Below, piece after piece: positions 37,133 to 46,471 of a stretch of DNA of 64,000 nucleotides. The position numbers and the translations under genes were made by a program. Within the stretch, counting starts at the first letter, position 1. Each line of letters begins with the position of its first letter. The notes under the pieces are model-generated. The model did not search any database, was not told the origin of the DNA, and saw nothing but the letters and a program-made list of their open reading frames with translations. Source of the stretch: Schistosoma mansoni (lineage: Eukaryota; Platyhelminthes; Trematoda; Strigeidida; Schistosomatidae); contig NC_031502.1 of assembly GCF_000237925.1 (NCBI RefSeq), positions 24,994,696-25,058,695 of the forward strand, read 5' to 3'.

Positions 37133-37339
37133 AGGATGGCTACAAAAGATGAAACAAACCATGAATTTTTACGATTATTCGAGATTTTCATTGTACCTGA
37201 TTTTCATTACAATATTAGACTTCATAACCTCACAAAACTAAGGAAAAACGACCAGATGCCACTGAACATAGCAAGCTATCAGCAGAATGTTATTAGCGAA
37301 AAAGCAGTTGAGTTTAAAATTCTACCTGGTTACCTTTAA
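37133..37339 (+). CDS. Small open frame before the 3' LTR, with splice-acceptor-like start
   Basis: A textbook acceptor (TTTTTTTCCTTTTACAG) directly precedes GATGGCTACAAAAG. The frame then reads MATKDETNHEFLRLFEIFIV and onward through LTKLRKNDQMPLN to FKILPGYL and stop, 67 residues, finishing 34 nt before the 3' LTR. It is repeated exactly in the overlapping contig end (42762-42968, minus). Position and the acceptor suggest either a spliced third ORF of the retroelement or a captured host exon. No family is recognised. Confidence 0.4.
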   Translation, partial: RMATKDETNHEFLRLFEIFIVPDFHYNIRLHNLTKLRKNDQMPLNIASYQQNVISEKAVEFKILPGYL

Positions 37340-37373
37340 GGTTCATCATAACAGCAAAAAGTGGCGGTTGATT

Positions 37374-37593
37374 TGTAGCAGTAAATAAATTCCCAAAATC
37401 AATAGCTCTGTAAGTCTTCGAAATTTGATGTTGACCGCATTTGTTTTACTGGATTCACCGTACTGTAGGCACTCAGCCATGAATCCACACCAGATCACGA
37501 GTGGGCATGTCATGCTACACATCTAAAACAACCAACCCGCTCAGATTGATTACTCCTCAATATATATATATATATATATCTCCGAACCTCTTC
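37374..37593 (+). repeat. Start of the Gypsy 3' LTR, cut by gap
   Basis: It begins TGTAGCAGTAAATAAATTCC and continues as in the 536-bp LTR, including the (AT)n run near 37560-37579, until the N run. The complete version is at 42192-42727 in reverse. Confidence 0.88.
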
Positions 37594-37793
37594 NNNNNNN
37601 NNNNNNNNNNNNNNNNNNNNNNNNNNNNNNNNNNNNNNNNNNNNNNNNNNNNNNNNNNNNNNNNNNNNNNNNNNNNNNNNNNNNNNNNNNNNNNNNNNNN
37701 NNNNNNNNNNNNNNNNNNNNNNNNNNNNNNNNNNNNNNNNNNNNNNNNNNNNNNNNNNNNNNNNNNNNNNNNNNNNNNNNNNNNNNNNNNNNN
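37594..37793. other. Assembly gap of exactly 200 N
   Basis: Flanking contigs overlap once gamma is flipped, so probably no sequence is missing here. Confidence 0.99.
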
Positions 37794-38962
37794 CTAGTGA
37801 GGCATCTAACCAAATTTCTCTTACATCGGATAGGTGTAAAGTTATAGAAGTCAGTATAATGGCAGACAGAGGGAATTTTTCCATACACACTTCTATTTAA
37901 AGAGTCATCACTTCGCCTGCTTAATGTGACGGCAAGGAAATTCAGCTTTTTGTCACACTCGCCTGAACCAGTGAAACTAACCGCTGGGTGTACACTGTTG
38001 AGTTGTTCTAGTAGTTTATCCTTACTGGTGTTCTAATCTACGATAATGAATGTGTCGTCGATGTAGAGGCAATATAGATCAAGCTTCTTAATAGTCTCAT
38101 TAAGTAGTCAATTTTCTAGCTTTGCTAGATCAGTTAGAATCGGGCCTGGAGTTGAGCCCATGGCTATCCCATCTATTTGTCTATAATAAGTATTGTTGAA
38201 TACAAAATGGACATTCGGCGTTCGTTTTAGGAGCAGTTCCCTCAGACTATCCTCAGGCAAGCCAATGTTGATTTGTTTTTCTGATATGTCCTTGTGTATA
38301 AACTCAATAGTCTCGATAAGTGGCATGTTGGTAAACAAAGATACTACATCAAGTGAAAACATATTTTTCATGCTAAGATTCATATTTTCCACTTTGGAAG
38401 TGAAGACGAAAACATCTTTAACACTCATTCAAACAACTGATTTGTGCAAAGGCCCTAAGATTCGCACTGGTTACTTTGCAATTTTGTGATAGGGAGAATT
38501 GTACATATCTAGAGATGAGCACAGAGGAAGATCCGGTTTATGAATTTTAGGCAAAACGTACAGTCGTGGTATAAATGATCCAGTCGGTTTAACGGAATCA
38601 CGAATCTCTGACGTAATTATTCCCTTTTTCTTCAGACCCTATAGAGAATTTGCCAATTTTTATCCTACATTTTTATTGATATCATAATTACTAGTAAAGT
38701 TTATAAATTTGCTAGGATCACTGAGCATCGCTTCCATTTATTCAATGTAATCCTTTTAGATCATCAGAACTTTTACATCCTCCCTAACCTGGTTTGCCTA
38801 TTACCAAGGTTTCATCATTTCTTAGTCTCGTCAAAGAGTCACTGTGCTTCATGGTTAGCAGGTGATATGTGGTAACATCTATATTCTTGAATTGTTGCCA
38901 GCTACTATATAAAGTCGACTTAAACCAAGCTAGATTCTCATAAAATTTAATCAGCTTAATAA
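37794..38962 (-). pseudogene. Penelope-like element, 5' part and RT core
   Basis: On the minus strand the text starts next to an LTR with IKLIKFYENLAWFKS (38955-38910), passes stops, then SFIPRLYVLPKIHKP, a short block with MNLSMKNMFSLDVVSLFTNM (RT motif A) and YYRQIDGIAMGSTPGP, then a stop and a YIDD-type motif C near 38060. These are hallmarks of Penelope-like reverse transcriptases. The first 848 nt (37794-38641) are the reverse complement of 43550-44396, with a 1-nt indel in a T run near 38410. Stops make the copy inactive. Confidence 0.85.
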
Positions 38963-39498
38963 TGATTGGTCAGCACAGTAGTTAACAAAATAATATTTTC
39001 TGACCTAATGATTTCTATAACAGTTATGTGACCAAATTAACATACAGATACATTGATGTACTGACTTAAGGTTTCATTGGCTAAACGCATGATATCGAAT
39101 AAAATGAAAGATAAGAAACTGAGAGATTGTTTGGTTGAATTGTGTATTTACAATCTAGTTTCCTTGTTATCCGATTGACTTAAAAATGCCACGAGTATTC
39201 AGAGTTTGACAATGCCCTAACCAGTAACACCTCTCATAATCGAAATCTATCATTCCAGTCAAATCAGAAGTCAGAGGCGAAGAGGTCCGGAGATATATAT
39301 ATATATATATATTGAGGAGTAATCAATCTGAGCGGGTTGGTTGTTTTAGATGTGTAGCATGACATGCCCACTCGTGATCTGGTGTGGATTCATGGCTGAG
39401 TGCCTACAGTACGGTGAATCCAGTAAAACAAATGCGGTCAACATCAAATTTCGAAGACTTACAGAGCTATTGATTTTGGGAATTTATTTACCGCTACA
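38963..39498 (-). repeat. Solo 536-bp Gypsy LTR
   Basis: Minus-strand ends are TGTAGC and CCAATCA (TG...CA). It is the same length as and nearly identical to 42192-42727. It sits between flank U' and the 5' part of the Penelope-like element, with no Gypsy body beside it, so it is a solo LTR. It contains an (AT)n run that could act as a TATA region. Confidence 0.87.
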
Positions 39499-40199
39499 AA
39501 CCTAAATATCCGATGAATAGTTTACAGTTTGCTCCATGTCGTATAGCCGTACAGTCTGAGTGGGTTCCGTAACTAAAATTGAGTTGAATTTGCACATCAC
39601 ATCAATTCAATGATATTAAAACGATTTGCAAAATCATAGTTCAGGAATGCTGATTCATCTTCTCTATCTATTTGCATTCGCTTATAATAAAATTAAACAA
39701 TCCATCTAATTAATAGACAATCTGTTTCCCAGTTGATGCTACCTTAAATGTTCGGTTATGATTTTGTGGTGCTGTGAATCTTTAGGATAGAAACAATTGA
39801 CCACTTTAAACACATGAGCTTCTAATATGTATGCTTCGATATGACTTAGTTACACTCTGAAAATATTCGATAAGGAACGCAATCGTTACTCATCAGTCTA
39901 TTCGAGGCTCCTCAGCTAGATGAGCATGGACCTCGACGCAGTTATGATATTCGTAGTGCGACTTTACACATGTGCTCTAGTGGTATAGCAGTGCAAAGAA
40001 TATGCAAATTGTTACTATCCAAATAACGATGTCTAATAAGTAAGTTATAAAAAGGGCTTAACCAAAATTGGCTATAATCGAAATTGATTGTAGGATGGTT
40101 GCTATAACACTACAATTCAGTGCATCCACTCAATACATGTAATGCTATGCACAAGTGAATTTAGTGCAGTAGTGATATATAGAAAATAATTCACTCACA
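39499..40199 (-). repeat. Flank segment U' (copy 2)
   Basis: Reverse-complement homologue of 31735-32427. It differs by scattered substitutions and by one replaced block at 39969-40106, whose AAAAGGGCTTAACCA motif recurs at the very end of the window (63986-64000). Confidence 0.85.
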
Positions 40200-40408
40200 C
40201 AATCCAATTACGTGAAAACTCTATTCACTCATTTAACGATTAGCTGAAACAGTATCTATTTCGTCATTATCATAGTCCAAAACACAAGATAATCAAAATC
40301 ACACAAACATTGAAAGGACAACATTTATGAAAACACATATACAATTAATATTAATGCACTTCACATTCTTTTCAACAATAAAGTTATGGGAACATGATTT
40401 CTTTCAGT

Positions 40409-41395
40409 TTACAAGAGAAATATATTATTCTGTTCACATTCACGACGAACGTGTTCAGGCCATATACTAACTTGCACTTCACCAATGTGTTTCTTCTCCA
40501 TAAAGAACATACACAATCGACTCTGTCCTATTCCACCACCTATCGTTAATGGATATATACCATTCAGAACATTTTGATGATATTCAAGCTGTTTACGTGC
40601 TTCACAACCACTTTCTTTCAACTGTCTCTCCATTGACAACTCATCCACTCGGATACCCATTGACGATAATTCTATACATCTATCGTCATGTTCACTATAC
40701 ACTAGTATATCTCCATTCAATTCCCAGTCATCATAGTCTGGGGCTCGATTATCGTGTATCGTATTGGATTTCAAAAGCTTTCCGATCTGTTTGAGAAAAA
40801 CAGCACCATACTGTTTAACTGCAAGATATTCACGTTCTGTCGGTTTTTTGTCGGGGTACATATCTTCTAACTCTTGTGTTGTAATGAATTTAATGTTTTC
40901 TGGTAACTTGCGATTTAGCACTGGGTATGCCGATACCAAAATGTTTTCAGTTACTTTCATACAGTCATATATCTTCTCAACTACTTCCTCCAATTTCTTG
41001 TCATTTCGTTCATCTCTCTGAATAATGATCTCCCAGTCCCATTGGTCTACATAATATGAGTGAAGTGGAGAGACAACTTCATCACGTCTGATCGCATTCA
41101 TATCTGTGTAAATTCCATCGTATTGATTTAGCTTATATTTGTGTAATGCCATACGTTTCCATTTGGCCAAGGATTGATTAATAAGTGCTGTCTCACCAGA
41201 TTTAACGTCGAACATAATTGCACGTTCCTCACCGGATAAATCATCTTGTAATCCGCTGTTGGCTGGTACAAATAGTGGGGCAGATACGCGTAATAAATTT
41301 AGTCTCGCTGACAATTGTTTCTGGAAACAATTCCTTAGAAACTTTATTGCTTCTTGCGTTTTCTCAACATCCAGTTTTGACTGATACTTTGACAT
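40409..41395 (-). CDS. asnA: Aspartate-ammonia ligase (AsnA-type asparagine synthetase), intronless
   Basis: AsnA makes asparagine from aspartate, ammonia and ATP (AMP-forming) and has a class II aminoacyl-tRNA synthetase-like fold. The 328-residue frame is uninterrupted and close to the ~330 residues of bacterial AsnA. Visible family segments in order: NLLRVSAPLFVP (33-44), DDLSGEERA (51-59), SLAKWKR (75-81), YTDMNAIRRDE (96-106), SPLHSYYVDQWDWE (109-122), RAPDYDDWELNGDI (217-230), ELSSMGIRVD (242-251), GGGIGQSRL (286-294). The ATG at 41395 gives the family N-terminus. Animals normally use the glutamine-dependent AsnB/ASNS type, so a bacterial-type gene implies horizontal transfer. It lacks introns, codon use is AT-rich like its surroundings, and it is bracketed by duplicated flanks. 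No AATAAA was seen just downstream. It lies in a contig that is probably mis-oriented. Confidence 0.95.
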   Translation of the reverse strand: MSKYQSKLDVEKTQEAIKFLRNCFQKQLSARLNLLRVSAPLFVPANSGLQDDLSGEERAIMFDVKSGETALINQSLAKWKRMALHKYKLNQYDGIYTDMNAIRRDEVVSPLHSYYVDQWDWEIIIQRDERNDKKLEEVVEKIYDCMKVTENILVSAYPVLNRKLPENIKFITTQELEDMYPDKKPTEREYLAVKQYGAVFLKQIGKLLKSNTIHDNRAPDYDDWELNGDILVYSEHDDRCIELSSMGIRVDELSMERQLKESGCEARKQLEYHQNVLNGIYPLTIGGGIGQSRLCMFFMEKKHIGEVQVSIWPEHVRRECEQNNIFLL

Positions 41396-41530
41396 AACTG
41401 ATTAGTTTTGAAAGCAGGAGTTAATTAATCAACTGAAAAAGTAAATCTCGGTAAGAACATTAAAATCTAAATCATGATCTCGTCGATAATTCAAAAGAGA
41501 AGTGAGATCTTACTGGAGTGAAATATGGGA

Positions 41531-42168
41531 TACATGTATACATTTACAGAGTAGAAGGATACTACAACTTAATAAATTACGAAACAACAATCTCATACGT
41601 TTATACATATGCACCATTCAGTCATTAAGTGTTTAATTGTCTAGATTAGGCAAATGCATTTAGATAGTAGAGGGAGACTGAGTGGATTGGTTATACTTTA
41701 CCACTGACTAAAATGACTTTGATGAATGAGGTGTGAATCCTTCACGATTACTGGTCTCGACTTGCAATTGTACATAAAATCAATTTAGAAGATCATAGAA
41801 TTTAAGTCATCACCTCTAGCAAATTAGGTTTACTGCTTTCAATAACCGACTAAGTAAAACCATTTATCAGAGAAATAAATAAAATGGTACAATATATGTG
41901 GCGAATGAAATGTTAATTATAGCATAATCACAAGTGAAAGATTATTTTATTTAACTAACTAACATTCGTCACTAACTAATATTCATCAGTGATCACATAG
42001 AGTCACCGAAAATTTACGTTCGGAATAATCAGACGATAAAAATATCCCAAATTAGTCACAATGGAGAATCAATATAGCTATAACTCACTTTACAAAAAAA
42101 AAATTGACCGTCTAACTCCAAATGAATTGTTTCTTCATTTATGTTCAGTGACAATCATATATTTTATG
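41531..42168 (-). repeat. Flank segment F (copy 1), upstream of asnA
   Basis: The outer parts match the reverse complement of 45543-46182 (42000-42168 with 45543-45715; 41531-41810 with 45910-46182). The ~190 bp in the middle here has no counterpart there, where a hammerhead element sits instead. On the minus strand F ends 136 nt before the asnA start codon, so this may include the asnA promoter; no promoter motif is certain. Confidence 0.82.
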
Positions 42169-42191
42169 ACAAAATTTCATCAACTTAATGG

Positions 42192-42727
42192 TGATTGGTC
42201 AGCACAGTAGTTAACAAAATAATATTTTCTGACCTAATGATTTCTATAACAGTTATGTGACCAAATTAACATACAGATACATTGATGTACTGACTTAAGG
42301 TTTCATTGGCTAAACGCATGATATCGAATAAAATGAAAGATAAGAAACTGAGAGATTGTTTGGTTGAATTGTGTATTTACAATCTAGTTTCCTTGTTATC
42401 CGATTGACTTAAAAATGCCACGAGTATTCAGAGTTTGACAATGCCCTAACCAGTAACACCTCTCATAATCGAAATCTATCATTCCAGTCAAATCAGAAGT
42501 CAGAGGCGAAGAGGTTCGGAGATATATATATATATATATATTGAGGAGTAATCAATCTGAGCGGGTTGGTTGTTTTAGATGTGTAGCATGACATGCCCAC
42601 TCGTGATCTGGTGTGGATTCATGGCTGAGTGCCTACAGTACGGTGAATCCAGTAAAACAAATGCGGTCAACATCAAATTTCGAAGACTTACAGAGCTATT
42701 GATTTTGGGAATTTATTTACTGCTACA
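42192..42727 (-). repeat. Complete 536-bp Gypsy LTR (3' LTR of the beta element)
   Basis: The ends are TGTAGC and CCAATCA on the minus strand. In the flipped orientation it directly continues the Gypsy element of contig beta and is its 3' LTR. It is followed by about 22 nt resembling the 5' start of the Penelope-like element and then by flank F. Confidence 0.88.
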
Positions 42728-43349
42728 AATCAACCGCCACTTTTTGCTGTTATGATGAACCTTAAAGGTAACCAGGTAGAATTTTAAACTCAACTGCTTT
42801 TTCGCTAATAACATTCTGCTGATAGCTTGCTATGTTCAGTGGCATCTGGTCGTTTTTCCTTAGTTTTGTGAGGTTATGAAGTCTAATATTGTAATGAAAA
42901 TCAGGTACAATGAAAATCTCGAATAATCGTAAAAATTCATGGTTTGTTTCATCTTTTGTAGCCATCCTGTAAAAGGAAAAAAATATGTCAATGGACATCT
43001 TATTGCACTCGTATGTGCGTAAAGAAATAAAAGGGCTGAAAAATGGAAAAAAAACTTATACACATGTTTTAAAACAATTAGTCCCTTTGATAAATTTCGA
43101 TAATGCAATGAGAAGACGAAGTGAATCGGAATGTATTGCGCTAATATATCACATAATTCTGATAAACTTCGTCTTCTCATTGCATTATCGAAAATTATAC
43201 ACATGTGTTTGGTAAATATGCGATAGAGTAAAAACGATTTTCGCAGACTGACTTTTGGGTTGTTTTTTTAAAAAAAACATATGCATATAAGCAAGCATGT
43301 TAGCAACACACGAACAAATACAGACGAAGACAACAAATGTGGCAGCAGA
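42508..43349 (-). repeat. Contig-end duplicate of 36752-37593
   Basis: Exact reverse copy of the end of contig beta, including the small open frame (42762-42968 minus), the 27-bp inverted repeat and the start of the RTE fragment. Confidence 0.93.
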
Positions 43350-43549
43350 NNNNNNNNNNNNNNNNNNNNNNNNNNNNNNNNNNNNNNNNNNNNNNNNNNN
43401 NNNNNNNNNNNNNNNNNNNNNNNNNNNNNNNNNNNNNNNNNNNNNNNNNNNNNNNNNNNNNNNNNNNNNNNNNNNNNNNNNNNNNNNNNNNNNNNNNNNN
43501 NNNNNNNNNNNNNNNNNNNNNNNNNNNNNNNNNNNNNNNNNNNNNNNNN
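43350..43549. other. Assembly gap of exactly 200 N
   Basis: The flanking contig delta overlaps the start of gamma once gamma is flipped. Confidence 0.99.
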
Positions 43550-45060
43550 TAGGGTCTGAAGAAAAAGGGAATAATTACGTCAGAGATTCGTGATTCCGTT
43601 AAACCGACTGGATCATTTATACCACGACTGTACGTTTTGCCTAAAATTCATAAACCGGATCTTCCTCTGTGCTCATCTCTAGATATGTACAATTCTCCCT
43701 ATCACAAAATTGCAAAGTAACCAGTGCGAATCTTAGGGCCTTTGCACAAATCAGTTGTTTGAATGAGTGTTAAAGATGTTTCGTCTTCACTTCCAAAGTG
43801 GAAAATATGAATCTTAGCATGAAAAATATGTTTTCACTTGATGTAGTATCTTTGTTTACCAACATGCCACTTATCGAGACTATTGAGTTTATACACAAGG
43901 ACATATCAGAAAAACAAATCAACATTGGCTTGCCTGAGGATAGTCTGAGGGAACTGCTCCTAAAACGAACGCCGAATGTCCATTTTGTATTCAACAATAC
44001 TTATTATAGACAAATAGATGGGATAGCCATGGGCTCAACTCCAGGCCCGATTCTAACTGATCTAGCAAAGCTAGAAAATTGACTACTTAATGAGACTATT
44101 AAGAAGCTTGATCTATATTGCCTCTACATCGACGACACATTCATTATCGTAGATTAGAACACCAGTAAGGATAAACTACTAGAACAACTCAACAGTGTAC
44201 ACCCAGCGGTTAGTTTCACTGGTTCAGGCGAGTGTGACAAAAAGCTGAATTTCCTTGCCGTCACATTAAGCAGGCGAAGTGATGACTCTTTAAATAGAAG
44301 TGTGTATGGAAAAATTCCCTCTGTCTGCCATTATACTGACTTCTATAACTTTACACCTATCCGATGTAAGAGAAATTTGGTTAGATGCCTCACTAGTAGA
44401 GCAAAAAGATCTGTTCAGTAGATAATTTAAGTCAGGAGCTGAAATCTATTGATAACTCACTGACAGATATCGGCTACACTAGTGCGTTCATCAAGAAGTA
44501 CATGTGTGATACAGGAAAGAAGTCTGAGATTTTCACTATTCGAAAGAAACCTTTATACTTGAAACTACAATTCAACGGGGATGTGGCTAGCGATACTTTG
44601 AAATATAGGTTAACGAAAGTAATTAGCTGGACATTCTACGCAGTCAATCTTGCATCGGCTTTCTCGAGTCGACCAGCGATGTCTACTCAAACGAAGGATA
44701 TGACACCTGACTTGGACTTCTCTATGTACATTTACAAGTTCAGCTGCTCTTGTGGAGATAACTGTATCGGGCGTACTACCAGGCATCTTAACCAACGAAT
44801 GAGTGAACATCTGCCAACATGGTTTGGAATGGACCAGATAAAAACAATACGCAGTTCTATCTTGGCACATCTAATTGATAGTGCTCATAATGTAGATAAA
44901 TCGAAATCATTTCGAGTGATCCATCATTTCCCAACGGAGTTCGTTCCCGTTTCCTTTATATAGCTGAAGCCATAGGAATTCGTACATTTCACCCCAATTT
45001 ATGTGTACAGAAGAAATTTGTAACCCCTCTGTCCCTTCCATGGCCGGATATAACTTAACA
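43550..45060 (+). pseudogene. Penelope-like element, RT and GIY-YIG domains
   Basis: The + strand reads the RT (FSLDVVSLFTNMPL at about 43820; GIAMGSTPGP; after a TGA, LYCLYIDDTFIIVD at about 44120, then a TAG), then further stops near 44420. From 44502 a 153-codon frame carries the linker and the GIY-YIG endonuclease region: MYIYKFSCSCGDNCIGRTTR then HLNQRMSEHL. The YIG part reads CIG, so the tyrosine is changed. The frame ends at 44963 with a short remnant to about 45060. Penelope-like elements pair these two domains. At least four stops exclude activity. 43550-44396 duplicates the start of contig gamma. Confidence 0.9.
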
Positions 45061-45542
45061 AATGACATTATTATTTTTTTTTTTTAAATTTCATTTTTGA
45101 TTTTGTTATCATTAGCGTTATTTTCACATCCGTCATTTATTTGTAATTTTCCGCCTCTTTCCGTTTGTATTCTTCACTATCTAATTATTTACATACTTCT
45201 TATTACGTAATGATTTTAATGTATTGTGATGACTATTCTATGTCTATTTACCCACGTTTGACCTCCTATTTTCAATGTTTAACTATTGATAAGACTTTTG
45301 TTATCGTAATTTATTATCTCTCAGTACACCTATCTTCCCATTATCAACTTATATTTTCACCTATTATGTGTGGTGACATAATCTATTTCATTGTGATTAT
45401 TGACTCAAACTGCCTTGATCAGTCTAACATTTTCATATAAATATTCATGTATATTAGAGTAGAGCCTGATGACGATCTAGTTGAAAATAATTGTTCGCTT
45501 ACATGTGTTGTTCTAATTTTCACAATAGGAACCTTTGATATT
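45061..45542 (+). other. 3' untranslated part of the Penelope-like element
   Basis: AT-rich sequence ending in a CCTGATGACGATCTAGTTG segment and AACCTTTGATATT, immediately followed by flank F'. The end is defined by where homology with flank F begins (45543). Confidence 0.6.
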
Positions 45543-45726
45543 CATAAAATATATGATTGTCACTGAATATAAATGAAGAAACAATTCATTTGGTGTCAGA
45601 CGGTTAATTTTTTTTCGTAAAGTGAGTTATTTCTATATCGATTCTCCATTGTGACTTATTTGGGATATTTTTCGCATTTGATTATTCCGAATGTAAATTT
45701 TCAGTGACTATGTAATCAGAAGGGGT

Positions 45727-45905
45727 TATGTGGAGATTTTAGTAATTTTATAGAGTTGAGATCATGAGTCAATTGAAGGGTTCGAATCTCGCGAGTGTGG
45801 GATCGTGGATGCGCACTGCTGAGGAGTCCCACAATAGGACGAAACGTCCGTCCAGTGCTTCCAGGTTTTCCATGGTGGTCTAGCTTCAATTGACCCATGA
45901 TCTCG
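45727..45905 (+). repeat. Hammerhead-bearing element with inverted termini, best-preserved copy
   Basis: The termini (45755-45778 and 45882-45905) are inverted copies of about 24 bp. The inside carries a B-box-like GGGTTCGAATC at the left and a complete hammerhead. ATGTAATCA occurs on both sides (45715-45723 and 45909-45917), a possible 9-bp target-site duplication. It sits in flank F' where copy F of the same locus has unrelated sequence. Confidence 0.8.
45813..45858 (+). ncRNA. Type-I hammerhead ribozyme with intact core
   Basis: Stem I GCACTG (45813-45818) pairs with CAGTGC (45853-45858). Core CTGAGGA (45819-45825), stem II GTCC/GGAC (45826-45840 with loop), GAAA (45841-45844), a 3-bp stem III ACG/CGT, and GTC with predicted cleavage after 45852. 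All invariant positions of the hammerhead consensus are met. Confidence 0.88.
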
Positions 45906-46199
45906 ACCATGTAATCACTTATGATCTAAATTGATTTTATGTACAATTGCAAGTCGAGACCAGTAATCGTGAAGGATTCACACCTCATTCATCAAAGTCA
46001 TTTTAGTCAGTGGTAAAGTATAACCAATCCACTCAGTCTCCCTCTACTATCTAAATGCATTTGCCTAATCTAGACAATTAAACACTTAATGACTGAATGG
46101 TGCATATGTATAAACGTATGAGATTGTTGTTTCGTAATTTATTAAGTTGTAGTATCCTTCTACTCTGTACATGTATTCATGTACATGTCGATGTGCTAA

Positions 46200-46390
46200 G
46201 CTAATACGACTACGACTACTAAGACTACGGCGTCTACTATTTCGATTACGATTACTAGGAATACGACTACTACAACCACGATTACGACTATGTCTACTTG
46301 GCCTACGTATGCGATCATATCTATGACTACCTGTTCTGCGAGTTCTATGAATGCGATTTCTCCTCATACAACAACAACAGCAACAACAAC
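46200..46390. repeat. Degenerate ACG/ACT triplet tract (RS-rich or Thr-rich if translated)
   Basis: An imperfect 3-bp periodicity runs through about 190 bp, ending in (ACA)n at 46369-46394. On the minus strand it is open for 93 codons and reads Arg/Ser-rich text (RRNRIHRTRR, SRNRNSRRRSLSSRSR), like an RS domain. On the + strand it reads Thr-rich. Both follow from the triplet composition, so a decayed microsatellite is as likely as an exon. Confidence 0.6.
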
Positions 46391-46471
46391 AACCTAAATT
46401 TCATGACTACTACATGATTGGCTTAATTTGTTTATTTGTATGCACTCATTTGATCTGGTTTGTTTCGTTTA

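Larger units (their letters stand above)
36752..37593 (+). repeat. 842-nt contig-end segment, reverse-identical to 42508-43349
   Basis: The last 842 nt of contig beta equal the reverse complement of the last 842 nt of contig gamma, with equal length on both sides. The match begins exactly at the final base of gamma and ends exactly at the final base of beta, the signature of a dovetail overlap between contigs rather than a biological inverted repeat. Confidence 0.93.
45543..46182 (+). repeat. Flank segment F' (copy 2), interrupted by hammerhead element
   Basis: Reverse-complement homologue of flank F of contig gamma. Homology stops sharply at about 46182, just short of where asnA would begin in the other copy. 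No asnA sequence follows here. Confidence 0.82.

Noticed and set aside
40409-41395. asnA as bacterial contamination
   Set aside because: The gene lies inside a contig with schistosome-type LTRs and a Penelope-like element on both sides, and its base composition fits the surroundings.
36752-43349. A genuine large inverted repeat or palindrome around gamma
   Set aside because: The matching segments end exactly at contig boundaries and come in the order A-N-B...A'-N-B', which a flipped contig with dovetail overlaps explains fully.
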